DNA of 64,000 nucleotides from Valencia hispanica (taxonomy: Eukaryota; Chordata; Actinopteri; Cyprinodontiformes; Valenciidae). Below, in pieces: positions 1 to 11,304 of the stretch (the first letter of the stretch is position 1; the number at the start of each line of letters is the position of its first letter). The notes under the pieces were generated by a model. The model ran no database searches, was not told the DNA's origin, and worked only from the letters and a program-made list of their open reading frames with translations. The stretch is taken from the NCBI GenBank assembly GCA_963556495.2, contig OY747722.1, forward strand, positions 19,394,001 through 19,458,000. Reading direction: 5' to 3'. The translations under genes were made by a program, and so were the position numbers.

Positions 1-135
1 TTTAAATCTAAAAATGTGGCATGCAAATGTATTCAGCTATTAGTGTTAGAATTTACAGCTGCAAGCTTTTTGGGATATCTACAGACAAATATTTTGCTCA
101 TCTTTTTTGTAAAGTAGTTCTAGGTCAATCACACT

Positions 136-432
136 GGATGGAGACAACCAGTGAAAGTGAGCTTTCGAGTCTTGCTACAGATTCTCAATAGAATTTAGGT
201 GCAGACTTTGACTGGGTCATTCTGCCACATGAATATACTTTGGTCATTTACATTGGTTTGGATACACTGTTTACAATTGTTGTCCCAGTGGAAGATGAAC
301 TTCTGCCCAGGTCTCAGTTATTTTGCAACCTCAAACAGATTTTTGCTTACTTGTGCATGATGAACAGAAGTCATTCCACACTATGATACTACCACCACAA
401 TGATTAATCATATGGATGATGTGTTCATGTTG
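136..432 (-). mobile_element. Tc1/mariner transposase relic (family B)
   Basis: Decayed piece of a Tc1-like transposase read on the minus strand. Around 195-240 the minus strand gives a degraded version of the SPDLNPIEN block that holds the last catalytic acid of DD34E transposases: I read P-S-Q-S-L-H-L-N-S-I-E-N after an in-frame stop. The rest aligns by eye, at nucleotide level, with the widespread fish Tc1 type also seen at 26968-27575 and 54205-54575, down to the region just after the first catalytic block (near 400-432). No terminal repeats could be found, so the insertion is fragmentary and old. The family call comes from memory of the fish repeat, not from a search. Confidence 0.65.
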
Positions 433-2259
433 TCTTGTAATGAGACAATCATAACATATTCTAGGGGTATATTACTTTTGCAAGGCTCTATATGACTTTT
501 TGGGGATAACTAATAAATCCAAAAGGCAAATGAAAACTGCAGAAAACATTTTTCAGGAACCAGACTAGTTTTCTGCAGGAAACTCACTCTTCTCCTTTTG
601 TTTTGAATGCAAAGCACCAGAGCAAGTTAGAAAAGTATTCAGAGTGCAGATCTCTGCCAAGGCAGCTCAGTCCCCCCCAAGACACTGATCCGGATCAACC
701 CCAAATTCTAATCACGTATTCCTGCACCCATTGTAGACATTTTGTGAACATTTTAAAATTCATCTATAACTTTTTGACTACCTCCTTGGCGGAGGTAATC
801 ATGTTGTTTTGACTACACCAGAGAACTTGTCAACTATCCTGAAAAACTTGGGAAGAAGGTGGTTATAAACATTTTCAGATTGGCCCTGTATTTTATTTTA
901 GCTCTACTGTATTTTCAACGCCAATGTGGCAACCATTTATGCACTTTGTTTTATGGTGAGAATTATATTTCTCAAAAATATGCCTGACTTGTGAAATGAG
1001 CAAAGGCACTTTTGTGAACCACTAAAAACTCAGCAGAGCATGTTAACTATAGTTAGCTAGAGAGTTTTCAGAGACCATGGGAGATGCAATTTTGTCCCCC
1101 AAATCAAAACATTAAACTAACCTGAACTATCAAACGTTTGCAAAAATTACCCCTCAGGATAAAAATGTATTTGTGTTAATATGAATGTCTTGGTCACAAA
1201 TATATTTGAAATCTCTTCACATTTAGATTATTTTATGATGGCAAAACCGTCTTGGAAATCTGACAGTAACGAACTGGTTGGTACTTCACTAAGTGTAGGC
1301 TTAGTACAAATGGCTTTGACAAATTTAAAACCTAATCCTTAGCACTTAGCCCCACAGTCAAGCATTCTTGCTCTCCTACCATTTCCTCATCTTTCACCAT
1401 TTGGAAGCATGTCAAATCAATGAAGCCTCAAGCTGACAGTAAATTTGCCAAGTTTGCACAATTTCTCATTTAGAAATATGTACTCTGTCTGGTGCATTCC
1501 TTGACCCATCAATAACCTCCAGAAATCTACTAATTTAAGTCTTCTGAAGGTATAACAAACAAGAGGTGAAAAATAGGTTTAATAGAACAAAATGACTGCT
1601 TTTGAGGATATGTGCATGAAAACAGGCAAAATCGTCAAACGACAAAAGATAGCAGCTTAATTTATGTGTGTATACATGTCTCCATAGGTCCTCAGAGGTT
1701 GTACCCTGTCAAGATGCAAACTTCAGTGTCAGCAAAATGACAGCCTATTGATCTTAAAAGGATTGTAGGAAGGCACTGACCTCTGGAGGAAGTGGGGAGG
1801 GGGGGTGACCATCTGCATCACATCTGTGCATTTAGGTTTTATGGGTCTACAAGACAGTTTCTACAATGATAAGATAATTAAACATTATGGGTGCTCCATT
1901 GAAGCATTTAGCCACATTTTATAGACATCTTTGCTAAATGAAACTTGCCTTATGTCCATTAGTTTATTGTGCTTTATGTCTTCACATAACTAAGGAGAAA
2001 ATCATGACTAAAATCCAAAAATGTATCTTTCAAAGGCTAATTGTTTTTTTGATTTTTTTAGAACTTTATGTATTCAGGTTTTTACATATTACAATAAAGA
2101 CATTCGACAAGTGTGGATGAACCACATTAAAAGGCCCAACCCTCCCACCAATAAGACTCAAAAAAAAGGAAAATAAATTTTGTCAAGAAATACATTGAGT
2201 ATTACGTATAAGAAATTATAAAACAACATAGCAATGCGGGTTTGTCCTGACACACGTAA
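433..2259. other. No recognised feature
   Basis: AT-rich sequence without a convincing coding frame or identifiable element. A short inverted motif (CCTCC-TTGGC-GGAGG) sits at about 781-797. A G-rich run lies near 1793-1806. Short open frames here have no recognisable protein pattern. Confidence 0.5.
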
Positions 2260-3330
2260 GACAGCAACAGCAACAGTCACACCACAATCTCTAATTTTCC
2301 CTCTGGCATAAGTCAAAAAGGGCAGCCATATTTCATAAAACCTAGTAGTTCTCTTATTAAGAGTATGCCCTATTTTTTTTCAATTTTCATGAAATGTAGA
2401 ATATACTTAATCCACATTGAATGCGATGGAGGCAATTTCTTCTTCCGATTTAATCGAATTTGCCTGCGAGAATGGAGTGTGTAAAAAGCTAGAAAAAACA
2501 CACTGGTATTTATTTATGGGGCATGGGTCAGGGGATACTCCAAAAAGGGCCATCATTGGGCATGGGTCTAAAGGCTGCCTAAGAGTGCCTGAATCTTGAA
2601 TATGTGAGTCCAGAAAGTAATTAATTTAAAACAAGTCAAAAAAGTGTGAAAGTATGAACTTGGGGGTGCTATTTTACAGTGATCACAGGCGGGATCAGTA
2701 CCCAGGAACCTCTTCGATAGCTTTTCTTTCGATCAGTGAATTCGTTGTAGAACTTTACACTCTAACAGGCCATGCCTAGTGCAGGTCGAAGAAGTATGAA
2801 CTCTCTTTAAAATCCTGATCCATTGTGCATCTGTCAGATCTGTTCCCAGGTCCTGCTCTCACCTATGCTTAACAGTGGCTAGGAAGGGATTATATAAAGA
2901 GGACAACGTGTGGTAAAGAACTGAGATAATCATTTTAAATGACTTGGAAGATAACTCGTCAGCCTCCGACTGTGGGGGTAGTGCTAGGAATTGGGCGTAT
3001 TGCTTTCCAACAAAATCATGGATCTGCAAATAACGGAAAAAGTTTGTGCGTGAAATGTTGAAGTCTGAGAACAACTGTTGGAAAGATAAAATATCCATTT
3101 ACATAGAGATCTTGAATAGGTTTAACACCTTTATTCTGCCCATTCAGAATGTGCTATCCTCCAAAGAGGGGGGAAACATGTGACTTGCATGGATAGGGGC
3201 TCCAAATCAAAGGCAGTGTCACCTATATCGTCGTTAGACCCATTTCCAGATTTTAAGTGTAGCTCTAAACCAACAAGTTTTTTGTAAAAGGAGCAGAGTC
3301 TGAGGCCAGAGGGGAATGCACTAGTGCAGC
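2260..3330 (-). mobile_element. L1-type LINE, C-terminal ORF2 fragment
   Basis: Minus-strand relic of the part of an L1 ORF2 that lies downstream of the reverse transcriptase. The longest open piece (2859-3098) contains LSFQQLFSDFNI followed by FFRYLQIHDFV, a signature block of fish L1 ORF2. One frame away, upstream on the minus strand, are GVKPIQDLYVNG (about 3085-3120) and PPSLEDS (about 3150-3170). Downstream come LTDAQWIRILKRVHTS and a CDHC zinc-type pair (about 2660-2850), then SMWIKYILHFMKIEK (about 2377-2425). At least one frameshift and several stops separate these blocks. Nothing of the endonuclease or RT catalytic core is present, so the piece is inactive. Ends are approximate. Confidence 0.75.
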
Positions 3331-4129
3331 CAATGACAAGGGACTACATGATCGTTCTCCAGTGCACACCATGAGGGGGCATCAGCACCTGGGTCTTCAT
3401 ATATTCAAAGGCTAATTGAGCATGTTTAAATTTCTTAAACACTAAGACGTTATATTTTTATTTATCTGAATATTTCAAAGATAGTGACTGTGGTTTCCTG
3501 TGAGCTTTGAGTGAGACAAAGGTTTGAGTAGAGTAACAACTGAAAAAAAATGGTAATTTCATTAATTAAAAACAACAGCGAGTAGAAAATAAGTTTTGGG
3601 CAATAATACTTCTACATCCTCCTGGGATGCGCTAAAGTACAAAATTGAATCCCGAAAGTATGACTTACCCGCCACAGTCTCAACCTGAAATATTTAAATC
3701 CATCAGAAGTGCATCAGAATTGGAACACCCCGTTTTAACACTAATTAAAACCAAAGACATTATTTTAGGCAGTAGGACATATAGGACATAACACCATATC
3801 TTAACCGTCCGTGAGCAGAGCTAAAGAAAGACGTGAAACTTTAGTCTCACTTCATAAGAATTGAGTGTTGCAAACCCCGCAGAAAAATTAAATCAGACAT
3901 ATAGGATATGACAAAGTTATTAACCTGTTAGCTTTAAGAAAACAATGGATTAACCCAGTGGAAACCACAAATATTAATTTCCGACTGTTAGATGGCATCG
4001 AAACCCCTAAAATGATTTGGAAACAAAACTTTCAATTAAAATTTTGAAATAATTTGTCTGTAACTGAACTAAACTACTTATGCCTGTTGTTCTGATTATG
4101 AATCAGGCACATTCAAAGCAGGATGTGCA
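3331..4129. other. No recognised feature
   Basis: AT-rich, no coding signal and no repeat ends recognised. Confidence 0.5.
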
Positions 4130-4414
4130 GCCGCAGTTTAGAGTACAACTAAACCCCCTACCAAAGTCCAACTCCGCCCACATTTCCTGTTTGAAGAATG
4201 CGCCAAAGGGAAGTGTGGCGTGCCGGACCGAGGGATGACGGGGGGAGAGGGCTTAGTGAAGTCAAAACTTCCTTGCTATTCCAACTCACTATGGAAGCAT
4301 GGCCGACACTTGCTGCTTTTATACCCTACAGCGGCCATTGCAGCTGACATATAGCTCAGAGCTGACCGCAGAGCCAATGGGGATGGCTGATTCAAATTGA
4401 AGTGTGGTGAAGAC
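4130..4414. other. CpG-rich block next to a Harbinger-like element
   Basis: About ten CpGs fall in roughly 280 bp, clearly more than the surrounding sequence. It directly abuts the left TTA of the element at 4418. It could be an unmethylated regulatory island, a piece of another young transposon, or part of an older insertion. No start codon followed by a convincing frame was found. Confidence 0.35.
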
Positions 4415-4417
4415 TTA

Positions 4418-4944
4418 AGGCCGCTTTATACTTCTGCGTCGTGTCCCTCGTGTAGGGTACGCCATAACCTCTGCGTAGGTCCGCAGAGGCTTGACGCGCA
4501 CCTCCTCGGACCTGACGTGCAGCCTGGCAACAGGACGCGGAGACGGGGAAGTACTCCCTTGTGAGTGATCAGTGAGATTACGTACGCACGTACCATCTTC
4601 TACGTCTCCGTCTTCTCATTTGCTTGCGTTGCAAAGTGTTCAAAAGAAGGATAATTTGTTCGTCTGCTTCCACAATCTCGTTGAGACACTGCACCAAGTC
4701 GGCCGCCATCGTTGTTCTAAAACAGGAAATACTTGCCGGAACTGAAGCAAACATAAGCAAACCATCAGAAAAACTCCGCCCCGTGGAGTTTGCCGACAGA
4801 TACTTGCCTACTGCCACCTGCAGGTCTGGAAATGAAACGGTAACACGACACTTTCAGCCCTACGCAGAAGTATAAACAGCAGTGGGTATGGCGGTTACGG
4901 CATAACCTACGCGACTGACGCGACGCAGAAGTATAAACCAAGCT
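4418..4944 (-). mobile_element. Non-autonomous PIF/Harbinger-like DNA transposon
   Basis: Both ends carry the motif TTTATACTTCTGCGTCG in inverted orientation (about 4427-4443 and 4921-4935), preceded by imperfectly matching outer bases (AGGCCGC versus AAGCTTGG). The element is flanked on each side by TTA (4415-4417 and 4945-4947), the three-base target duplication expected of PIF/Harbinger. A second copy of the subterminal GCAGAAGTATAAAC motif lies at about 4864-4878. The interior is CpG-rich and still encodes the first residues of a Harbinger-type protein on the minus strand. At about 527 bp it is an internally deleted derivative that would need enzymes supplied in trans. Confidence 0.7.
4578..4709 (-). 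pseudogene. N-terminal stub of a Harbinger-type transposase
   Basis: Minus-strand frame of 43 codons starting at MAADLVQCLNEIVE and ending in QMRRRRRRRWYVRT before a TAA. The run of arginines followed by W-[YW]-V-R is the characteristic start of many fish HARBI1-like transposases (R-R-R-R-W-W-V-R-P). The catalytic domain is missing, because the frame stops right after this block and only non-coding subterminal sequence follows. The start was chosen at the ATG after which the family resemblance begins; the frame is open further upstream without resemblance. It marks the element as an internal deletion of a full-length transposon. Identification rests on the short motif only. Confidence 0.55.
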
Positions 4945-4947
4945 TTA

Positions 4948-7129
4948 ACCTGAAGAGGGCGCCACACCGACGATTTTAGGCAGAACATTTATATTTTAAA
5001 TATGCAAAAAATGGCACAATAATGAATGAACATGTAAACAGCACTATTAGACATTTATACAGTTCATCAGGGGGAAAGAAAGTTGATTTGGGGTTGAGTT
5101 GTACTTTAAGCAATCAGTATGAGATACAAGTCTTGAGTAGAATACAATCCAAATGTCTAATTCAATATTTTACTGCTCCGATGGCATTTACATTTAAAAT
5201 GTTTATAGCAAGGCAATAAGTTTATAAAGCAGGACAAGCTTTTTTCTGTCAGATTTGGTGAACATATTAAAATATGTATTAGATATGCTTTAAATATGTT
5301 ACGAACCAAATTATTATAATACAAGTCATTAAAACAGCTAAAAAGCCAGATTTCTTTTGTATTTCAGAAAACACTTTAGCAAAACTAAAACTAAAACTTT
5401 GGAGGATATGAGTTTATGGAAGACTGTAGGTGTAGGAGTCTGCAAATCATCTGTTGCTCTGCCAGAAAAACATATTGCCCATAATTGGTGGGTTGGACAA
5501 GTATGATATAATATTGATGAAATGTATGACGGTATTGTACGGCCTTTTAAAGCTACTGAACTTTTAAACATACTTTTAACACAGTAATATGTTGTGTAAT
5601 CTTTAATAACTCATTCGCAACAGAAAAAAAAAAAAAATCAGAATAAGACCATCTCTAAGTACCAAAATTGTACAAACAGCTTGGTGTAAACCCTGAAACA
5701 CCCTGTTGGCAAGCATTAGTGATTTGGATTTGATGAAGGTAGACATGACTAACCAGTAAAGATTTATAAGCAACAGAAAAACTTTCTTGCTATTGAAGCA
5801 CCATGTACAACTTTGTGTTCTGGATAACTTATAGATGTTTTAGTTGCTAAAAGCAAACTGGAAGTGCTTCACAGCAGGTTGGAGCAATGAATGATAGGTT
5901 GTACTAGGAGTTGGGTAGTCCAGTGTTGCTTAAAATTCTGAACCACAATGCATTTCACAAAAAAAAAATGTGTTCTGTTTTAAATCAACATGTGAAGGGA
6001 ATTGTTCTGTATTATTGAGTTGTCATGCTATATTATTTTGGCCAAATCACACTATAATAGGTAGGTTGAAATGAATTGTTGTAGTCTAGGATGCTCATGC
6101 TTGAAAAAGACATTGGGAATTTGACCCAATCAGATATAAAAGAGGGCAGGTATATTAACAGAGTTGGTGAAAAATATCAATGGCTTTATTTTTTTAAAGC
6201 AATACCAGTATTATTCTAGTATTACATTGGAATTCTAATTCTTTAAGTCCATGCTTTCAGTAAAGTTAAACCATCACAGGTATATCAGTAGGCATGTGTT
6301 CCTTGTCAGCACAATAGGGCAAACTCTTGTATCCTGTATTTTTCAGCCGGAGAATGTGAAAACCCTTACCAGGTGGGATTCTCCTCTCCAAGTGGTGTGT
6401 TCTGAAAGAGGGAGAGTACCAATTATATTTTGTTTTGTTCTCTTGATTTCAATGAGTAAGAAAATGGAATACTGACTAACGTCACTATTTTAGCATTTTA
6501 TATTTTCTTGAGCAAATCTTAGTAACTAATGATTTATTCAAACTGTTCATACTGTCACAGTGGTCACATAGGCAAGTGGTACAAAGTGTATTTTGTTCCA
6601 AGGCAAAACATTTAAAACAAGCCCAAGGGAAACCACATAGGCAGCAGACTCTAATAAGAGTGCTGTCCCTCAAAATTGAAACTGACGCCTGTAATTGGGA
6701 GAACCAAGACGTACAGGCTTTCTGATATCAAATGACAAAAATGCCAATAACAGCATCATATGTTTACTATAAAAACATGCTACCTAAATGCAGAGGTCAT
6801 TTAACATACCTTGGCAATTCAAGTGTTGGGTACTCTATTGACTTTCCCTGTTAGACATTAATCTATATTGATAAGGATTCAAGAGAGCTCAAATATAGCC
6901 ATTTATTGAATTCTTATAAGCTGTGGGTATATGCAAAAGGAATCGCACATTCATGGGAAATAATTAGGACACCCAATTAAATATTTGGTTCTTTTGAAAC
7001 AAGTGTTCACATATCAATCTTTAATTTTAATTATCTCTGGATAAGAAAGAGATTTCATTACAAGTAAACAACTCTACCACTCCGACAGAGAGAGTTCCCC
7101 ATTTCTTACTTTTCAGCTCTTAGGTTTTT
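4948..7129. other. No recognised feature
   Basis: AT-rich, with an A-run near 5624-5637 and another near 5960. Several frames of 60-77 codons occur, but none shows a family motif, plausible codon use or flanking splice sites that I would trust. Confidence 0.5.
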
Positions 7130-7830
7130 GAGGGGTTCCATGCGAGAATAACTCATTTCATGTTGCAGGGTCCAGTTCTGTTAAGACATTTTTTGTTTTT
7201 GTTTCACTGAGTGTCTAAGATTTTCCTCAGCACCTTATGATAAATTGAATGATTTAAAGCAGCTTCTATGATGGTGAGCTAGCCAAGTCCTGCTACTGTA
7301 AACTCCAAAACTATGACACTTTTTTGGTCTATGCTTCACATTTCGTATGAGGTTCTTTTTCTGGTTTTACTAGTTTTTGTTGAACATTTAGCTGTTCTGA
7401 GGTCCAAGTTATTAAATTGTAGACTCCACTATTGAACATTTTTTACATTTTCTCTCTGCCAAGCTTTAGTGTGATCTTCACGTTTTTGTTAAAAAAGAAA
7501 AGTTCCCTCAGTTTTTCCATGAAAATTAATCTTTTCCGATTGATTGCATTGAAATGCAGTTTCAAATCAACAGTAGTAGGAGTTTGCTCTAGGTCCCATT
7601 ATGGCATTTAGGGTTTTTAGAGACGTCTTTTAGCATTTTGCAGTCTTCTTTCAGGTTGAAGCTGATAGGATGACCACCAGACCTGGCCATGTAAATTGTG
7701 TTGAATGTCCTCAATTCTCAAGAACTCTTTGAGAACCTCTTAGAAGTTTCATAGGCTGCAAAAGTATAATCTCTGAAGGCCTCAGATGACCCACTCTCAT
7801 AGGATAACAAAATTAAAGTATTCTCCATCT
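7130..7830 (-). mobile_element. Tc1/mariner transposase relic (family C)
   Basis: Minus-strand relic of a second fish Tc1 type. At 7647-7691 the minus strand reads M-A-R-S-G-G-H-P-I-S-F-N-L-K-E-D, matching the GRPR-like/helix-turn-helix start of this transposase type (consensus recalled as MPRSGGHPISFNLKED). The stretch 7250-7560 matches later transposase blocks only at nucleotide level, with many stops and small indels. It shares two landmarks, GGGTCCAGTTCTG near 7170 and TTTAGGGTTTTTRGAGAC near 7610, with the relic at 13540-13870. Terminal repeats were not identified. Inactive. Confidence 0.6.
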
Positions 7831-7856
7831 GATGTAATGTGACTGTTGCTGAAATT

Positions 7857-7874
7857 GGGGGGAGGGGGGGGGGG
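7857..7874. repeat. Homopolymer G tract (G6-A-G11)
   Basis: Six G, one A and eleven G in a row, followed by TGTTCA. The same ...ATT-G(n)-TGTTCA order occurs at 25021-25046. Such runs can form quadruplexes and are prone to length error in assembly. Confidence 0.9.
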
Positions 7875-9345
7875 TGTTCAAATGTATTAAATTGATATAA
7901 ATATCAATTTGTCTTAAACTATGTTGTTGTAGGATGTCCTAACTTTTTGACTGTTGCTCAGTATCATTTGTACATTTGAAATTTATAATTTATAAATATA
8001 TAAGTGTTAAGTAAGTGCTTTAATGTGTTTAGTTGCCTATAAAGACAGAAAAAGGGAGAACAGATATAAAGTAATGTTTATGGTAGGTTGAAGAGATTGA
8101 ATTTAGAATAAAAGGGACCAAGACAGAAGATAAACAGCTGTGTCTTAGTAGTTGGGCAAAGCCGGTGGCCAGTACAAGGAGTTATGATGGAGTACAGAAT
8201 ACTACCTTCTGTCCCCTCCATGCTTGTGTGCACATTGCTCTGATTCATCATCCATCTTTTTCTTTTTGTTAATGCCTTTCCTCACTCTCTCCTCTCCTTT
8301 TTTCTCTTTTTATTCAGTCCTTTCATGTCCAAAGCAGCTTAGCTTCACCTTTTCCCGTCTTCTCTCCATTTGGTAAAATTTTAATACACGTTACAAGAGG
8401 CTGTTTCTGAGCCTCGACCTTATCAAATGAACACTAAAAAGACAGTGGTGCATTATTGATCAAAATGGTGAGTCCCTTCTTCAGATATATTCACGGGAGC
8501 TAAAATTGGATGAAGATCCATTAAATGAGTAAGAAAATGCTTTTCAAGCTGAGCTACACATCGTGTACCACAGGGAATCCTGTTTCTGGTTTTGTCCAAG
8601 TCATGAATATCACCTTAGAATTTGAACCTGTCATCCAAGTGGTGTAATAATGTCTGAAGTCAGTAAAATAAGCGTACTCTATTTTGCAAAATTACATTTA
8701 AAAGCATATAATTTTCATACCAGTGATTAAGTGACAGGATGTAATTTTCTTAACATTCATATCCAGCATGAGCATATATCTGACTTTTCCTATTATGGCA
8801 CCATGCAGTACCAGGAGCTATTCCTTGTGAAACATTGAAAAGGGGGATTTGTTGGGGGAGGTGGTAGAAAACTGGTAAAAATATCCAACAGTAACAATAC
8901 ATGTATTCATTCTAAACCCTCACTGTACAGAAATCTTTCACAGATTAAGTTTGTGTTTTTATTAGCATTCCAAGTGCTTAAACATGAGATGGGTAATGAA
9001 ATGTGCACATATAGCTGCAACCTGAAGCACACAACACCAAACCTATGCAAGAATGGCTGGGAATAACTTAAGTCATAAGTTCCTGTTTCTTTGTGAACTG
9101 CAGTGGCAAAGTTGTTCAGTTTTTCGGTTTCAGCGAGGGCAAAATAGAAAAGGCCAATAGTGAAAAGAATTGTGTGTTTAAGGCAAGTAATTAGTATATT
9201 TAATCTACATCTTTTTTCAATAACATGTCCTGTCTGGCAGAGTGGCACTCAGAATTGGTGTCCGAGTACCAAGTAGAAGCCCAACAGATTTACTTTCACA
9301 AGCATTACGGCTATTTTTTTGCATATAGTATTCCACTTGATATTT
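7875..9345. other. No recognised feature; pyrimidine-rich stretch inside
   Basis: AT-rich. 8210-8335 is strongly pyrimidine-rich on the plus strand (TCCATC, TTTTTCTTTTTG, CTCTCTCCTCTCC). No exon follows it that I can recognise. Confidence 0.45.
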
Positions 9346-9537
9346 GTGCAGTCAGGTGGGCACGGCGCCCCAGAACCCCGAGCCACCAAGCCCACCCTAG
9401 ACCTACCCAGGAGCAGCACGGCCACCAGGCCAGTAACCTATGTCAGCCAGTACAATCCCCCCTGAAGGCAGCTGCCAGGAGTTACCACCCAAAGCCCCAC
9501 CCCAGGTGGGGCCACAGCACCAAGCACCCAATGTTTT
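9346..9537. repeat. GC-rich C/A-biased block
   Basis: About 190 bp rich in CCACC, GCCCC and CACC units in an otherwise AT-rich region, with sharp edges on both sides. It gives an open plus-strand frame, but this follows from the composition and has no protein motif. The texture resembles GC-rich untranslated parts of fish retrotransposons, such as the block at 22430-22580 in the LINE 3' region, but I could not align the two. Confidence 0.4.
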
Positions 9538-10260
9538 AGCTTTTCTACAATACATGTGACGCTAACTAAGGCAAACATACCAATTTTGATTTCTGCATTT
9601 CTGACATTACACCCCTAGTAAATATCTTCAGGTCTACCAACTTATAAAATAAAATAAAAAACACAGGGTTCCTGTCATACCATTCCTATAGTTTAGACTC
9701 TTTTAATGAGATGCCAAAGAAAGTGCAAACATATTGTGACCAGAATTTTCTCCAGCTGTACTGAACATTGAGTTACACACTGCTGTCCCTCCCCACATGT
9801 TGCTACACACTGTTTGTTAGCAGGCAGAAACACTTTTCCCTTCCTTTTTAGAAAGACTAAATTGACTTTTAGGAAAAACATCCAGCTAAAACAACATTTC
9901 CTAATGTGAAAAAAGGGTTACCGCCTATCATTTTCATTAAGGCAACACTGTTTCAAAACCAGTTTGTTTTATTAGTATTTTACACCATTAGAAATAACTG
10001 TTGGAGTTCCATTTTAAGACATTTGATTATTTTGTAGAATTTTGTCCTAATTATTCTTGTTGATATGAAACCATTGTGTTTTAGAGGAAGCTTATCTTTC
10101 CATGACAATATCTTACTGCCCCATGCTTAACTATATGTATACCTATACAATAAATTGAATCACAAATGGAACCACAATTTTAGTGTGCAATAAAATATCC
10201 ATACTGACAACTGCAAGTCTATGACATGATGCAATCGGCTGGGATTCCTTAAATAGAACA
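9538..10260. other. No recognised feature
   Basis: AT-rich sequence without coding signal or recognisable element. Confidence 0.5.
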
Positions 10261-10385
10261 CTTTTAAACGGATTGGAATGGATGTATGATTGAATTTAAA
10301 TAACTTTTCTTGTAAAGTGCCTTGAGATGACAGGTGTTGTGAAACAGCACTATCTAAATGAACCGATTTGTATTGTATAGAATAT
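10261..10385 (+). mobile_element. L2-like LINE 3' end fragment
   Basis: Contains CTTGTAAAGTGCCTTGAGAT followed by a degraded form of the TGTTGTGAATTGGCGCTATATAAAT block, which is the conserved 3' terminus of fish L2-like LINEs and of SINEs that borrow it. The minus-strand LINE at 50338 shows the same block in reverse (AGCGCCAATTCACAACA). Only the tail is present, as expected after severe 5' truncation during target-primed reverse transcription. Confidence 0.6.
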
Positions 10386-11302
10386 CACAATAACAAAGAA
10401 CTGCTCAGATGTGGCAGGATACAATATGAGCAAGTATCAGTCCAATGTTCAACAGTAATACTGTAATTTTTTTAATATTTTGCCACTCTAATTGTATGCA
10501 TTCCATTAGATGTAGAGGATTAAAAGCATTAGTTTATATATCTTCCCCATTCTTTTGATGCAGGTACATTTGTTATCTTACACAATTCAACCTTTAATCT
10601 ACACTTTTCCTTTTACCTCTTCAATCAGCATTCATGCCCTTTAGTTTTCTAATATTTTTAGATCATTTATTCCACCTGTGTTTAAACATTTGCTTGGATA
10701 AACTCTTGACCTCCTTAATTTCCATCCTTTGAGCTGTCAGACCACTCTAACACATGTCTGCTTCACTCACTCCTTTTCTACTCTCTCCATTTTCTTCATC
10801 TTGCCTACAGTGCAAACATCTTTCTCTTGCACCAGCCGGTCTATCCTTCCATCACTCATCTCTGCAAGCACAACCACTGATGCATGCCGCCAGAGAGAAA
10901 AAGCACATTTTCTGTCATATTGCCATGTCAGTGAAATTTAGGAGCCATGTGTTTGTGTTTATGTGCGCGTGTCTCCGCTTCAAGGGTACTTTCATCATCA
11001 AATTCCATTTCCTCTGCAGACAAACACTTCTGCCGGCAGCCTGACAGACAAGAGGGAGCGAGTGTGTTTGTGAACCTTTCTGTCTGGTTGTGTGTTGGCC
11101 ACGCTGGGCAGTCATTAAGATGTATTTGCTCTTATTTTGCCTTTATTTTTATTTGCTTTACTCCCACAGCTAAAACGATGAGCATTAAACAAGCTATTTA
11201 TATTGGGCTTTTCCATATTTAGAAGTGGTATAAAGATTCTTCATAAGAGGAACACGTCCACATACAGGCACGAAAGGATATTTTACTGAAAGCCAATCAC
11301 TG
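10386..11302. other. No recognised feature
   Basis: Pyrimidine-rich between about 10560 and 10870, then mixed sequence. Overlapping open frames on both strands at 10729-11222 look fortuitous and carry no motif. Confidence 0.45.
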
Positions 11303-11304
11303 TA

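Noticed and set aside
9225..9539. 104-codon plus-strand frame rich in P, H and Q
   Set aside because: It coincides with the GC-rich block; its residues simply reflect CCACC/CAG composition and there is no conserved motif.
10729..11222. Overlapping open frames on both strands
   Set aside because: Several frames are open at once in a pyrimidine-rich tract, with no homology, splice sites or codon bias favouring one.
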